This document shows, one piece after another, positions 56,113 through 64,000 of a DNA stretch of 64,000 nucleotides (the first letter of the stretch is position 1; each line of letters starts with the position of its first letter). The position numbers were made by a program, and so were the translations under genes. The notes beneath the pieces were generated by a model that did not search any database, had not been told where the DNA came from, and saw only the letters and a list, made by a program, of their open reading frames with translations. This stretch comes from Geothrix sp. PMB-07 (GTDB lineage: Bacteria > Acidobacteriota > Holophagae > Holophagales > Holophagaceae), in contig NZ_CP132333.1 in assembly GCF_030758935.1 (NCBI RefSeq), positions 1,116,992-1,180,991 on the forward strand, written 5' to 3'.

Positions 56113-56224
56113 AGATCACCACGAAGACACCAAGACACGAAGCGTGCTGGAATCGCGCCCCGTCTCCTTCTGGCGCAGGACGGTATGCACCCTTCGTGGT
56201 TTCGTGCCTTCGTGGTGGATCTTT
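56111..56224. terminator. long inverted repeat with CACGAAG motifs, bidirectional hairpin
   Basis: AAAGATCACCACGAAGACAC... (56111 on) pairs, with few mismatches, with ...TTCGTGGTGGATCTTT (ending 56224); arms are about 37 bases. The spacing loop is 35-40 bases. It lies directly after the amidohydrolase stop codon and ends 10 bases before the symporter stop, so it serves both convergent genes. The CCACGAAG repeat type is common in intergenic DNA of several bacterial groups. Confidence 0.8.
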
Positions 56225-56234
56225 TGTGTGACCG

Positions 56235-57950
56235 CTAGGAAGCAGGTTCCGGGTGTGTGCCCGTGGGCAGGATCAGGCTGAAGCACCAGGCCAGGGCCAC
56301 CACGGCCACGCAGCCGATGAGGTTGTACCAGAGGAAGGAGATGCGGGTGAAGGTGAAGCAGAGCAGCACCCCGGCCTCGGCCACCAGGGCTGCGTAGAAG
56401 GCGGCCCCGCCGTGCACCCGCTTCACATAAAAGGCCGTGATGAAGATGCCGAGGATGGTGCCGTAGAAGAGGGAGCCCAGGATGTTCACGGCCTCGATGA
56501 GCGAACCCAGCCGCGCGGCGTATTCCGCGAAGCCCATGGCGAAGCAGCCCCAGGCGAAGGTGGCGAGGCGGCCCACCCAGACTTCCCGTGAGCCCTCGTG
56601 TTGGCCTCGACTGCCGCCGATGAGGCGCCTCCAGAGGTCCACCACGGTGGTGGCGCCCAAGGCACTGATCTCGCCCGACATGGAGGACATGGAGCCTGAG
56701 AATACGGCCGCGATGACCAGGCCGACCAGACCCACCGGCAGGCTGCTCAGCACATAGGCCAGGAAGATGTAGTTGGTGTCGCTGGGATTGGTGCCGGGGT
56801 TGGCCTTTTCGATGAGCTTCACGGCTTGTCGGCGCACGGTCTCGCTGGTCGCGTGGGCCTGCTGCAATTGCACCTTGGCCGCTTCGATCTGTGTGGCATC
56901 TCCGCCATGGCGCGCCAACACGTAGGCTTCGGCCTTCTGGCTTTGCAGGCCCCGCGCTTGCGCGAAATCGGCTTCCAGAGCCTGGTAGGCGGCGGCATCC
57001 GGTCCGGCCATCACCTGCTTCACGGGGCCCGGGTTAAAGAAGACGGGCGGCGTGTGGAACTGGTAGAACACGAAGACCAGGGCGCCCAGCAACAGGATGA
57101 GGAACTGCATGGGCACTTTGATCATGCCGTTGAGCAACAGGCCCAGGCGGCTTTGCGTAAGATCGCTTCCGGCCAGGTACCGCTGCACCTGGGACTGGTC
57201 TGTGCCGAAGTAGGACAGCATGAGGAAGAAGCCGCCGATGAGTCCCGACCACAGGTTGTAGCGGTTGTTGGGATCGAAGTGGGTGTCGATGACGTTCAGC
57301 CGGCCCAGGCCGCCGGCGACATGCAGCGCATCGCTGAAGCTCACATGGGCGGGCAGGCGGTGGGCGGTCATGATGCCCGCCAGCAGCATGCCGCAGGCGA
57401 TGATGACCATCTGCGAGCTGTGGGCCCAGGCCACGGCCTTGGTGCCGCCGGTGACGGTGTAGATCATCACGAGCGTGCCCACCAGCAGGATGTTGACGTG
57501 GATGCTCCAGCCCAGCAGCACCGACAGCACCAGGGCCGGGGCGAAGATGGTGATGCCCACGGCCAGGCCCCGCTGCAACAGGAACAGGCAGGCCGCCAGC
57601 AGGCGCGTCTTCAGATCAAAACGGGCCTCCAGGATCTCGTAGGCCGTGGAGACCTTCAGCCGGTGGTAGAGCGGGATGAGGGTGACGGAGAGCACCACCG
57701 CGGCCAGGGGCAGGCCGAAGTAGAACTGCACGAAGCGCATGCCATCCACATAGGCCAGCCCGGGCGTCGAGAGGAAGGTGATGGCGCTGGTCTGCGTGGC
57801 AATGATGGAGAGGCCAATGAGCCACCAGCGATGGTCGCGGCCTCCACCGATGTAGCTGTCGCCAGTCTTGGCGCCGCGGCCCTTGTAGAGGCCCCAGAGG
57901 ACGACGAAGAGCAGCGCGCCGCCCAGGACCAACCAGTCGATGCGACTCAC
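56235..57950 (-). CDS. sodium:solute symporter (SSS family)
   Basis: A 571-residue transporter with about 13 membrane helices. Motifs: GGGRDHRWWLIGLSIIATQTSAITFLSTPG, GLAVGITIFAPALVL, SYFGTDQSQVQRYLAG and FSGSMSSMSGEISALG. A charged helical insert near residues 325-385 (DFAQARGLQSQKAEAYVLARHGG, QIEAAKVQLQQAHATSETVRRQ) lies in a loop. GTG 57950 overlaps the stop of the 45-residue peptide. The substrate is unknown; linkage with the deacetylase suggests a sugar or sugar-acid. Confidence 0.9.
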   Translation of the reverse strand: MSRIDWLVLGGALLFVVLWGLYKGRGAKTGDSYIGGGRDHRWWLIGLSIIATQTSAITFLSTPGLAYVDGMRFVQFYFGLPLAAVVLSVTLIPLYHRLKVSTAYEILEARFDLKTRLLAACLFLLQRGLAVGITIFAPALVLSVLLGWSIHVNILLVGTLVMIYTVTGGTKAVAWAHSSQMVIIACGMLLAGIMTAHRLPAHVSFSDALHVAGGLGRLNVIDTHFDPNNRYNLWSGLIGGFFLMLSYFGTDQSQVQRYLAGSDLTQSRLGLLLNGMIKVPMQFLILLLGALVFVFYQFHTPPVFFNPGPVKQVMAGPDAAAYQALEADFAQARGLQSQKAEAYVLARHGGDATQIEAAKVQLQQAHATSETVRRQAVKLIEKANPGTNPSDTNYIFLAYVLSSLPVGLVGLVIAAVFSGSMSSMSGEISALGATTVVDLWRRLIGGSRGQHEGSREVWVGRLATFAWGCFAMGFAEYAARLGSLIEAVNILGSLFYGTILGIFITAFYVKRVHGGAAFYAALVAEAGVLLCFTFTRISFLWYNLIGCVAVVALAWCFSLILPTGTHPEPAS

Positions 57951-58084
57951 GAGAACGTCCAGGAGAAGAGGCGGAAGAGCAGGATGCAGAGCAGGAGTTC
58001 ACCCAGCACGGCGGCGTAGAGGCGCTTCCAGGTGCCCAGGAGGGGCGGGGCCTCTTCGATCTCGTCTGTTCCCGGTTCAATCAT
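57947..58084 (-). CDS. 45-residue single-pass membrane peptide
   Basis: Starts at ATG 58084 inside the last codons of the PIG-L gene (8-base overlap) and its TGA overlaps the symporter GTG (GTGA). An acidic N-terminus is followed by one helix (LYAAVLGELLLCILLFRLF). Such double overlap strongly suggests translation as a small transporter partner, like other SSS-associated small subunits. No further function can be named. Confidence 0.65.
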   Translation of the reverse strand: MIEPGTDEIEEAPPLLGTWKRLYAAVLGELLLCILLFRLFSWTFS

Positions 58085-60620
58085 GGGCCAGGGCCTTGGC
58101 ATGGGCATGGCCCAGGGCCAGGAGGTTGGCGAAGAGGCGCGTGGCCCCGGGCACACCATCCGGCAGCTGGCGGAAGAAGGCGAGGCCCGTGTAGACGTAG
58201 GTGCCCTTGCCGTGTTGGGCCACGATGAGGGCGCCGTTGTCCGCGGCCTCACCGGGATCGGCCATGCCCAGCAGGGGCGTATAGTGGGCGTCCCAGCCTT
58301 CGGCGTGGTAGAGGCTGCGCTCCTGGATCCAGCCGTCGAAATCCCCGGCCGTGAGTTCGTTGGGCCAGTGGAAGACAGGATGGTCGGGTTGCAGGAATCG
58401 GACGGGCACCGTTTCGTCGGTGATGCGCTTGCGGCCCACCTTGAAGGGATAGGGACCGATGGCATCGGTGACCATGGCGGCATTGATGCCGGGGAAGCCC
58501 GTGTTCACGGTGTAGAGCACCACCTCAGTGCCGCCCGCGGCCACATAGGCATGGAGGCGGTCCTTGAGGGAGAGCAGGGCGGGGCGCGTGTTGTAGGCGC
58601 GGATGCCCAGCACGATGGCGTCGAAGCGGGCCAGATCTTCTCGCGCCAGGGCCTCGTCCGACAACAGCTCCACCTCGTAACCAATGCGGCGCAGGGCCTG
58701 GGGAATCTCATCGCCCGCGCCCATGACATAGCCGATGCGGTGGCCGTTGTGCTTCAGGTCGAAGCGCTCAAGGCGGACCTTGGCCTCGGGCAGGAGGGTC
58801 TGCAGGGGGATGTGGGGGTGATCGAGCTTCAGGCGGCTGTGGGCGGGGGTGAATCCCGAACCGGCATCCACCTCGGGCCTCAGCTCCGCTGAGGCCGTGG
58901 CCGCCGGTGGTGTCACCCGGAAGACCAGCTCCTGTTCCTCGCCCATCTGGCGCAGCTGGAAGGGCTGCTCGGCAGGTTCCACTCGCCAGCCCTTGGGGGC
59001 GGGAAGGCGCACGCGACCGGTGGCACCTGCGGCTCCGGCCAGCACCTTGAGGCGCAGTTCCTTGGTGGCGCCGCCTTCAAACACGAGCACCGGATCCGTC
59101 AGGGTCACCAGGGCGGGCGGCACCACGGCCAGGGGTTGGTAGCGTTCCCCCAGCACGGGGTCGCGGAAGCGGTATTGCACCGGTACGCTGACTTCGAAGG
59201 TCTCGGCGGGTGTGGAGGGACTGGCCAGGCGGACGCGCAGGCGGAAGGGCGCAGGGGATTCGGGCAGGCCCGCCCAGGCCGCGGCACCGGGTCCTCCCAG
59301 CCAGTGAGGCTGGGTGAGTCGTGTGTCCTTGGGCAGCGTGACCGTGAAGACCGCTTTCTTCGGCACATTGTCGGTCAGGGACTGACCGTCCGAGCGGTCC
59401 TCTAGGGGCTGGACGCCTTGGGGACCCACCGCCTCCAAGCGAAGGGATTGCAAGGTGAGTGGTTCGCCGCTGCGGGGCAGCACGGCGACGCTGACCGTGA
59501 GCGGGCTGCCTGGAGACACCTGCTGGCGATCTGCGATGGCCTCCACCCACAGTCCCAGCGCCATGCGGAGGGCTTCTTCCACTTCCGCCGTCTTGGCCTG
59601 GATCAGCGGCTCGCGTTGCAGGTCGGCGGGCAGGGCGCGCAGTTCCCGCAGGGCGCGCAGCAACCAGGGGCGGATGGCCCCAGGGCGGTCGACCGGGTAG
59701 GCGTTACGGGTTTCCTTCAGGGCCTCGGCCACTTTCTCCGTTCCCTTGAAGCGCGACCAGGTGAGGTCGACACCCTCAAAGAGATCCCGTTGGGCGGGCA
59801 TTCCAGCCAACAGCTCGAAGCTTTCTTCCCGCCCCCCGCGCTGGGCCAGCACGCCGAAGCCCTGGCTGCGGTGCTGGCTGCGGCTTTCGGCGGCGAGTTC
59901 GCCGTAGGACCGGCCCAGCAGCGGATCGTAGGCACCCACCTCGAAGGTGAGGCTGCCGGGAGCGGGCTTGGGCGCATCGTCGCTGAAGCGGAAGTGGTTC
60001 CAGAGCAGGCGCGTGGCCTGCCAGGGGCGGAGGCCGGCCTTGAGCTGTTCGGGGTAGCGGGTGGGATCCGCCGCGGCCTTGAAGGCCTCGATGGCCAGCA
60101 GGGCGGATGCGGTGTGGTGGCCATGGCCAGCGCGCTCATCCGGCGGGAAGCGGGTGATGATCACGTCGGGACGGAAGGTGCGGATGGTGCGCACCACCTC
60201 GCCCAGCACCAGGTCGTGGTTCCAGATCTGCAGCGATTCCTTGGCGGTCTTGGAAAAGCCGAAGTCCACGGCGGAGGTGAAGAACTGTTCGGCGCCATCG
60301 ATGCGCCGGGCCGCCAGGAGTTCCTGCGTCCGGATGGCCGCGAGGCCATCGCCCAGTTCGGGGCCGATGAGGTTCTGACCGCCACCGCCACGGGTGATGG
60401 CGAGGTAGGCCGTGCGCAGGTTGCGGCCCTTGGAGAGGGCGGCCAGCAGGCCGGTGTTTTCGTCATCGGGGTGGGCTGCGATGTAGAGGACGCTGCCTAC
60501 CACCTGGAGGCGGTCCAGCTGCTTGTGCAGCTCTGCCGCATCCCTCACGGGCACCTGGGCCTGCAGGCAGGGCAGGGCCCCGACCAGAAGGGCGATGGAG
60601 GCGTGGCGCAGCTTCAGCAC
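58077..60620 (-). CDS. exported long-form PIG-L family deacetylase
   Basis: An 847-residue protein. Signal: SIALLVGALPCLQA. The N-terminal 300 residues are an LmbE/PIG-L zinc deacetylase: AAHPDDENTG, ITRGGGGQN, and RAGHGHHTAS as the final His motif. The C-terminal half is beta-rich with an Ig-like region, then a flavodoxin/glutamine-amidotransferase-like domain (FDAIVLGIRAYNTRP, VLYTVNTG). Related cytoplasmic enzymes make bacillithiol or mycothiol precursors, but this one is exported and the substrate is probably an N-acetyl sugar. Linked to a symporter and DinB protein. Confidence 0.88.
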   Translation of the reverse strand: MLKLRHASIALLVGALPCLQAQVPVRDAAELHKQLDRLQVVGSVLYIAAHPDDENTGLLAALSKGRNLRTAYLAITRGGGGQNLIGPELGDGLAAIRTQELLAARRIDGAEQFFTSAVDFGFSKTAKESLQIWNHDLVLGEVVRTIRTFRPDVIITRFPPDERAGHGHHTASALLAIEAFKAAADPTRYPEQLKAGLRPWQATRLLWNHFRFSDDAPKPAPGSLTFEVGAYDPLLGRSYGELAAESRSQHRSQGFGVLAQRGGREESFELLAGMPAQRDLFEGVDLTWSRFKGTEKVAEALKETRNAYPVDRPGAIRPWLLRALRELRALPADLQREPLIQAKTAEVEEALRMALGLWVEAIADRQQVSPGSPLTVSVAVLPRSGEPLTLQSLRLEAVGPQGVQPLEDRSDGQSLTDNVPKKAVFTVTLPKDTRLTQPHWLGGPGAAAWAGLPESPAPFRLRVRLASPSTPAETFEVSVPVQYRFRDPVLGERYQPLAVVPPALVTLTDPVLVFEGGATKELRLKVLAGAAGATGRVRLPAPKGWRVEPAEQPFQLRQMGEEQELVFRVTPPAATASAELRPEVDAGSGFTPAHSRLKLDHPHIPLQTLLPEAKVRLERFDLKHNGHRIGYVMGAGDEIPQALRRIGYEVELLSDEALAREDLARFDAIVLGIRAYNTRPALLSLKDRLHAYVAAGGTEVVLYTVNTGFPGINAAMVTDAIGPYPFKVGRKRITDETVPVRFLQPDHPVFHWPNELTAGDFDGWIQERSLYHAEGWDAHYTPLLGMADPGEAADNGALIVAQHGKGTYVYTGLAFFRQLPDGVPGATRLFANLLALGHAHAKALAHD

Positions 60621-60624
60621 GGAG

Positions 60625-61200
60625 CTACTGCCGACTGGCGGGCGGGATGATGCCGTTCAAACGCAGATAGACCACCAGCTGGCCGTAGTGATCGTAGCCG
60701 TGATCCACGGTGTGAACGGCCAGGGCGAGGCGAGTGGTGGTGCCGGATCCCCAGGGGCTGGGAATGGGCTCGGCGAGGGCCTCGGCCTTCAGGCTGGCGA
60801 AGGCCTTGTGCGCGTAGGCGAAGGACGCCTTCAGATACGTCACGATCTCGGCCTTCGTTTTGAGCGCTTCGGGGCCGTCATCTCCACCAAGATCCACAGG
60901 GGCTTTCTCGCCCAGAATGCCTGCGGCGAACTGGAAATTGGCCGACGCAACGTGGCGCACCTGGCGGGCGAAGGTCTTCACGCCCTTGAACTCGCCGGCC
61001 GTGGGGGCGAAACCGTAGTGGGCCTCGTCCAGGGCCTCGGCGGCCGGGACGAATTCCCGCTCCAGCCGAGCCAATTGCCGATCCAGCACCTCGCCGGCGC
61101 TGAGCGCCTTGGCAGGTGCCGCGGCGGCAGGTGTGGGTGCCTGGGCATGGGCCAGGGTTCCGGCCAGGAGGGCGGCCAGGGCAAGGCGGGCGAATGGCAT
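60625..61200 (-). CDS. exported DinB family protein
   Basis: A 191-residue protein. Signal: LALAALLAGTLAHAQA. The DinB four-helix fold has metal-binding His residues in ARQVRHVASANFQFAAG, and HTVDHGYDHYGQLVVYLRLNGIIPPAS. DinB/YfiT relatives are metal-dependent thiol transferases in the cytoplasm; a signal peptide is unusual. Four bases separate it from the PIG-L gene, so they form one operon. Confidence 0.85.
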   Translation of the reverse strand: MPFARLALAALLAGTLAHAQAPTPAAAAPAKALSAGEVLDRQLARLEREFVPAAEALDEAHYGFAPTAGEFKGVKTFARQVRHVASANFQFAAGILGEKAPVDLGGDDGPEALKTKAEIVTYLKASFAYAHKAFASLKAEALAEPIPSPWGSGTTTRLALAVHTVDHGYDHYGQLVVYLRLNGIIPPASRQ

Positions 61201-61295
61201 GATTGCTCCTGTGGGGGTTGGCCAGCATACCCTCTTGCCGGGCCACCCATCGAGGGAAGTGGGGTGGATGCTGAAGGCCCGGGGGTGATCGCTAC

Positions 61296-62945
61296 TCAGG
61301 ATTTGATCGCGGGCGTGGGCGAGGCTGGGGCGGTCGGAGCCGGTGTCGCGGGGGCCGGAGGTGGTGGCACAGGCGGCAGGGTTTCCTTGGTGAAGAAGGG
61401 CAGCCGCTCCTCCCGGGTGGCCAGGTGCCAGGCCACGGAGGCCAGCACGGCGGCGGTGCGCTTGGTATCTTCGGGAGGCACGCGCTCCAGGGTGTCGAGG
61501 GTGGTGTGCCAGGTGTACTCGAAATACTCGAGGCCGTCCTGGGCCACGTTGATGGTGGGCAATCCGGCGGCGCTGAAGGAGGCGGAGTCGGAAGAAGGGC
61601 CCGAGCGCAGCCGGCTGGGGCGGTTGGCGCTGGTGCTGGCGCCCTTGACGGCGAGGTCGTTGAAGGGCGCCACGAGCTCGCGCAGCACCTGTCCCCCCGC
61701 CGCGGGGCCGAAGAGCGACAGGCCGCGAACTTGGCCCGCGCCTGCATCCGTGTTGAAGCAGGCCACCAATTCGCCGAAGGCGGGCTTGGGCGCCTCGGCG
61801 CTGCCATAGTGGGCCTCCACGTAGGCGGCCGAGCCCAGCAGGCCGTGTTCTTCGCCATCCCAGAGGGCGATGCGGATGGTGCGGCGGGGCTTGCCGAGTT
61901 TCTGCAGAATGCGGCCAACCTCCATCATGATGGCGGCGTTCACGCCGTTGTCTGTGGCGCCCGTGGCGGTGTGCCAGGAATCCAGGTGGGCGCCCAGCAT
62001 CACCACGTCGCCGGCCTTGTCGGTGCCCGGGACTTCGGCGATGACGTTGTAGCCCTGGGTGTTCTCGGGATAGAGGCGGTTGGCGATTTCCAGGGCCAGC
62101 TGCACCTCCTTGCCATCCTGCAGCACGCGGCAGATGCGGCCGTAGTCTTCGTGGCGCATGGCCAGGGTGGGCACCACTTTGGCGAGGTCGTAGCTGCGGT
62201 TGCTGAAGGCTCTGATCTGACCGTTGCGCAGGGCGCTGTCATTAATGCGGGCCAGGGCCTTGTGGGTCACCAGGAAGGCATCCACCTGTTCGTTGATGGC
62301 CCGGGGCTCCAGCGCCCCAGGGCGGCGGGCGGGTGGCGCTGGCATGCGCGGCGGATTCGGATTCGCAGGGTCGAAGCGCTTGGCGAGGCTTTCATCGGAA
62401 AGGCGGGGCGACGAAGGGTTGGGATTCAGCGCAGGGACCTCCTTGAGCACCCCGGCCAAGACGATTCTCCCCGCCACTTTGTCTGCGGCAGCCTGAAGCA
62501 CGGCGTTGAGCTCCTCCTGGGTGGGCTCGTCGGGGACTGGCAGGTGGAAGGCGGCGCCGCGGGCGGTGCCCTGGGTGGAGGGCGTCCAGGCCAGCACTTC
62601 CACGGCCAGATGGCCCTTCCAGGGGGCCTCCACATGGGCGGCACAGCGCTCATTGGCCCAGCCCGGATGGCCCCAGTTCCAGGCTTCCAGATGGGCGTTG
62701 CTGAGGCCCCAGGCCTTCATCTGATCGCGCGACCATTCCGCCGCGGCTTTGTAGGTGGGTGAACCCGTGAGCCGGGGGCTGAACACATCGGTGAGTTGGT
62801 GCAGGGTGGCCATGACCTGCGAATGCTGAAGGGCCTCCTCCCGGATGCGGGCATTCATGGCCGCATCGATGGGCTCCTGGGCCGAGGCTGACACCACGGC
62901 CAGGGCGAACAAGGTGAGGAAGGATCGTTTTGAGATGAGCATCAC
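61296..62945 (-). CDS. M28 family zinc aminopeptidase
   Basis: A 549-residue exported peptidase. Signal: SFLTLFALAVVSASA. The PA-type insert is followed by the M28 core: GAHLDSWH, ATDNGVNAA, DGEEHGLLGS and FNTDAGAG, supplying the His, Asp, Glu and Asp ligands of two zincs; the final His is in YTWHTTLDT. A Pro/Ala-rich C-terminal tail (PPVPPPPAPATPAPTAPA) may link to the envelope. The gene precedes the DinB gene on the same strand, with 95 bases between. Confidence 0.9.
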   Translation of the reverse strand: MMLISKRSFLTLFALAVVSASAQEPIDAAMNARIREEALQHSQVMATLHQLTDVFSPRLTGSPTYKAAAEWSRDQMKAWGLSNAHLEAWNWGHPGWANERCAAHVEAPWKGHLAVEVLAWTPSTQGTARGAAFHLPVPDEPTQEELNAVLQAAADKVAGRIVLAGVLKEVPALNPNPSSPRLSDESLAKRFDPANPNPPRMPAPPARRPGALEPRAINEQVDAFLVTHKALARINDSALRNGQIRAFSNRSYDLAKVVPTLAMRHEDYGRICRVLQDGKEVQLALEIANRLYPENTQGYNVIAEVPGTDKAGDVVMLGAHLDSWHTATGATDNGVNAAIMMEVGRILQKLGKPRRTIRIALWDGEEHGLLGSAAYVEAHYGSAEAPKPAFGELVACFNTDAGAGQVRGLSLFGPAAGGQVLRELVAPFNDLAVKGASTSANRPSRLRSGPSSDSASFSAAGLPTINVAQDGLEYFEYTWHTTLDTLERVPPEDTKRTAAVLASVAWHLATREERLPFFTKETLPPVPPPPAPATPAPTAPASPTPAIKS

Positions 62946-63079
62946 ATTATGATGCAGCTAGTTCGTCCCCTGTCCAGGGGGTCTTTCGATCCTTCGGAGG
63001 CTCTGATTCACCTCACCTCTCGGGTGTCTGTGATGAAGGCCCGTTCAAGGCAGACTGATCCCTCTCCCCCGGAGTTCCC

Positions 63080-64000
63080 ATGAAACCCGCCATCCTGGCC
63101 CTCGTTCCCACCCTGATCCCCAGCCTGATATCTGGCGCCCAGACCCCTGCGGCCGCACCCAAGCCACCGGCCAAAGCCCCGCGCAGCCTGGCCCAGAGCA
63201 CCAAGGCCTTCCCCTTCACCATCCATCAGAAGACCCTGCCCAACGGTCTCAAGGTGGCGGTCATTCCCACGGGCATGCCGGGTCTGGTGGCCATCCAGAT
63301 TCCCGTGAGCACGGGGTCGCGCAACGAAGTGGAACCGGGGAAGTCGGGTTTCGCCCACTTCTTCGAGCACATGATGTTCCGGGGCACCAAGACGGTGTCG
63401 CCCGAGGCCTGGAACGAAACCCTCAAGCGTACGGGCGCGGCCCAGAACGCCTACACCAGCGATGACCTCACCAACTACCACACCACCTGCGGCAAGGAGG
63501 ATCTGGAGACCTGGCTGAAGCTGGAGGCGGACCGCTTCCAGAATCTGGAGTATGAAGAGAGCGCCTTCAAGGATGAAAGCCGCGCGGTGCTCGGCGAGTA
63601 CAACAAGAATTCAGCCAACCCCATTTCCAAACTCTTTGAAGTCATGCGCGAGGCGGCCTTCACCACGCACACCTACAAGCACACCACCATGGGCTTCCTC
63701 AAGGACATCGAGGACATGCCCAACCAGTTCAAGTACTCGCGCGAGTTCTTCAACCGCTGGTACAAGCCCGAGAACGTCACCGTCATCATCGCGGGTGATG
63801 TCAGTCCCGAGCAGACATTCCCGCTCGTGGAGAAATACTTCGGTGCCTGGAAGCGCGGCACGGTGAAGCCCCCCGTGGTGCCGCAGGAGCCTGAGGCCAA
63901 GGGCCCGGTGACGGCCCACGTGCCCTGGGCGACGCCGACCATCCCCTGGATGACGGTGTCTTTCCACACCCCCGCCAAGTTCAGCACCGTCAAAAACGAC
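63080..64000 (+). CDS. M16 family zinc peptidase, C-terminus beyond the window
   Basis: The visible 307 residues are the N-terminal half of a processing-peptidase-like protein. Signal: LALVPTLIPSLISGA. The inverted zinc motif HFFEH (HxxEH) lies in SGFAHFFEHMMFRGT, with the second Glu in ESRAVLGEYNKN. GGAG lies five bases before the ATG at 63080. Divergent from the M28 gene, with a 134-base control region. The frame is open at the window end, so the gene is partial. Confidence 0.93.
   Translation, partial: MKPAILALVPTLIPSLISGAQTPAAAPKPPAKAPRSLAQSTKAFPFTIHQKTLPNGLKVAVIPTGMPGLVAIQIPVSTGSRNEVEPGKSGFAHFFEHMMFRGTKTVSPEAWNETLKRTGAAQNAYTSDDLTNYHTTCGKEDLETWLKLEADRFQNLEYEESAFKDESRAVLGEYNKNSANPISKLFEVMREAAFTTHTYKHTTMGFLKDIEDMPNQFKYSREFFNRWYKPENVTVIIAGDVSPEQTFPLVEKYFGAWKRGTVKPPVVPQEPEAKGPVTAHVPWATPTIPWMTVSFHTPAKFSTVKND

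Overview
The window is a GC-rich, gene-dense bacterial chromosome segment with about 60 protein genes, one structured RNA gene (RNase P RNA) and one insertion sequence. I see no rRNA, convincing tRNA or CRISPR array. The gene content (long-form secreted PIG-L deacetylase with a sodium:solute symporter, FeoAB with a tiny Cys-rich partner, a TonB receptor, proton-translocating transhydrogenase, double-length UvrA, IS481) suggests a Gram-negative-type bacterium. My best guess is an Acidobacteriota of the Holophaga/Geothrix type; that is inference from gene style, not a database match.

Layout. 1-8.6 kb: truncated ABC-F ATPase, divergent MarR regulator, secreted transglutaminase-like protein, Spy/CpxP-like protein, RecO, a large degenerate chemoreceptor-like protein, then TonB and ExbD. 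8.6-9.5 kb: rnpB and a non-coding stretch with hairpins and a copy of a dispersed GC-rich repeat. 9.5-24.4 kb: mostly housekeeping genes (GNAT, MFS, methyltransferase, a tautomerase-like/winged-helix fusion opposite a Fur regulator, adenosine deaminase, NrnA-like DHH protein, GTP cyclohydrolase II, DUF2721, pseudouridine synthase, PgsA, FeoA-FeoB-Cys-rich peptide, metallo-hydrolase, nitroreductase, GlgC). 24.5-29.7 kb: TonB-dependent receptor and the three-gene transhydrogenase operon.

29.8-38.1 kb is the accessory region. A minus-strand overlapping trio encodes a small winged-helix-like protein, a GH108 muramidase and a three-TM holin-like protein. An intact IS481 element with a 6-bp target duplication sits just upstream. 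On the plus strand follow a sensor-less sigma-54 activator with GAFTDA in place of GAFTGA, a sigma-54-type promoter, a papain-like C1 peptidase without a signal peptide, a 1,059-residue membrane protein I cannot assign, and a small exported SnoaL-like protein. This is the best candidate here for an undescribed system.

38.1-49.2 kb: radical SAM protein, aminotransferase, serine acetyltransferase and MetY (cysteine/homocysteine synthesis), DapA coupled to a possible PilZ-like ORF and a DUF4395 protein, a receiver-SpoIIE-kinase protein, two envelope proteins and an ECF sigma/anti-sigma pair. 49.3-64 kb: a 1,645-residue fused double UvrA, then a run of exported hydrolases (amidohydrolase with C-terminal SnoaL domain, PIG-L deacetylase, DinB protein, M28 peptidase, M16 peptidase cut by the window end) with a symporter and an overlapping 45-residue membrane peptide.

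A GC-rich repeat lies directly 3' of three genes (rnpB, fur, the pseudouridine synthase), each time in the same orientation relative to the gene; the last carries three tandem 86-bp copies. Start sites were chosen from visible ribosome binding sites; several use TTG or GTG.
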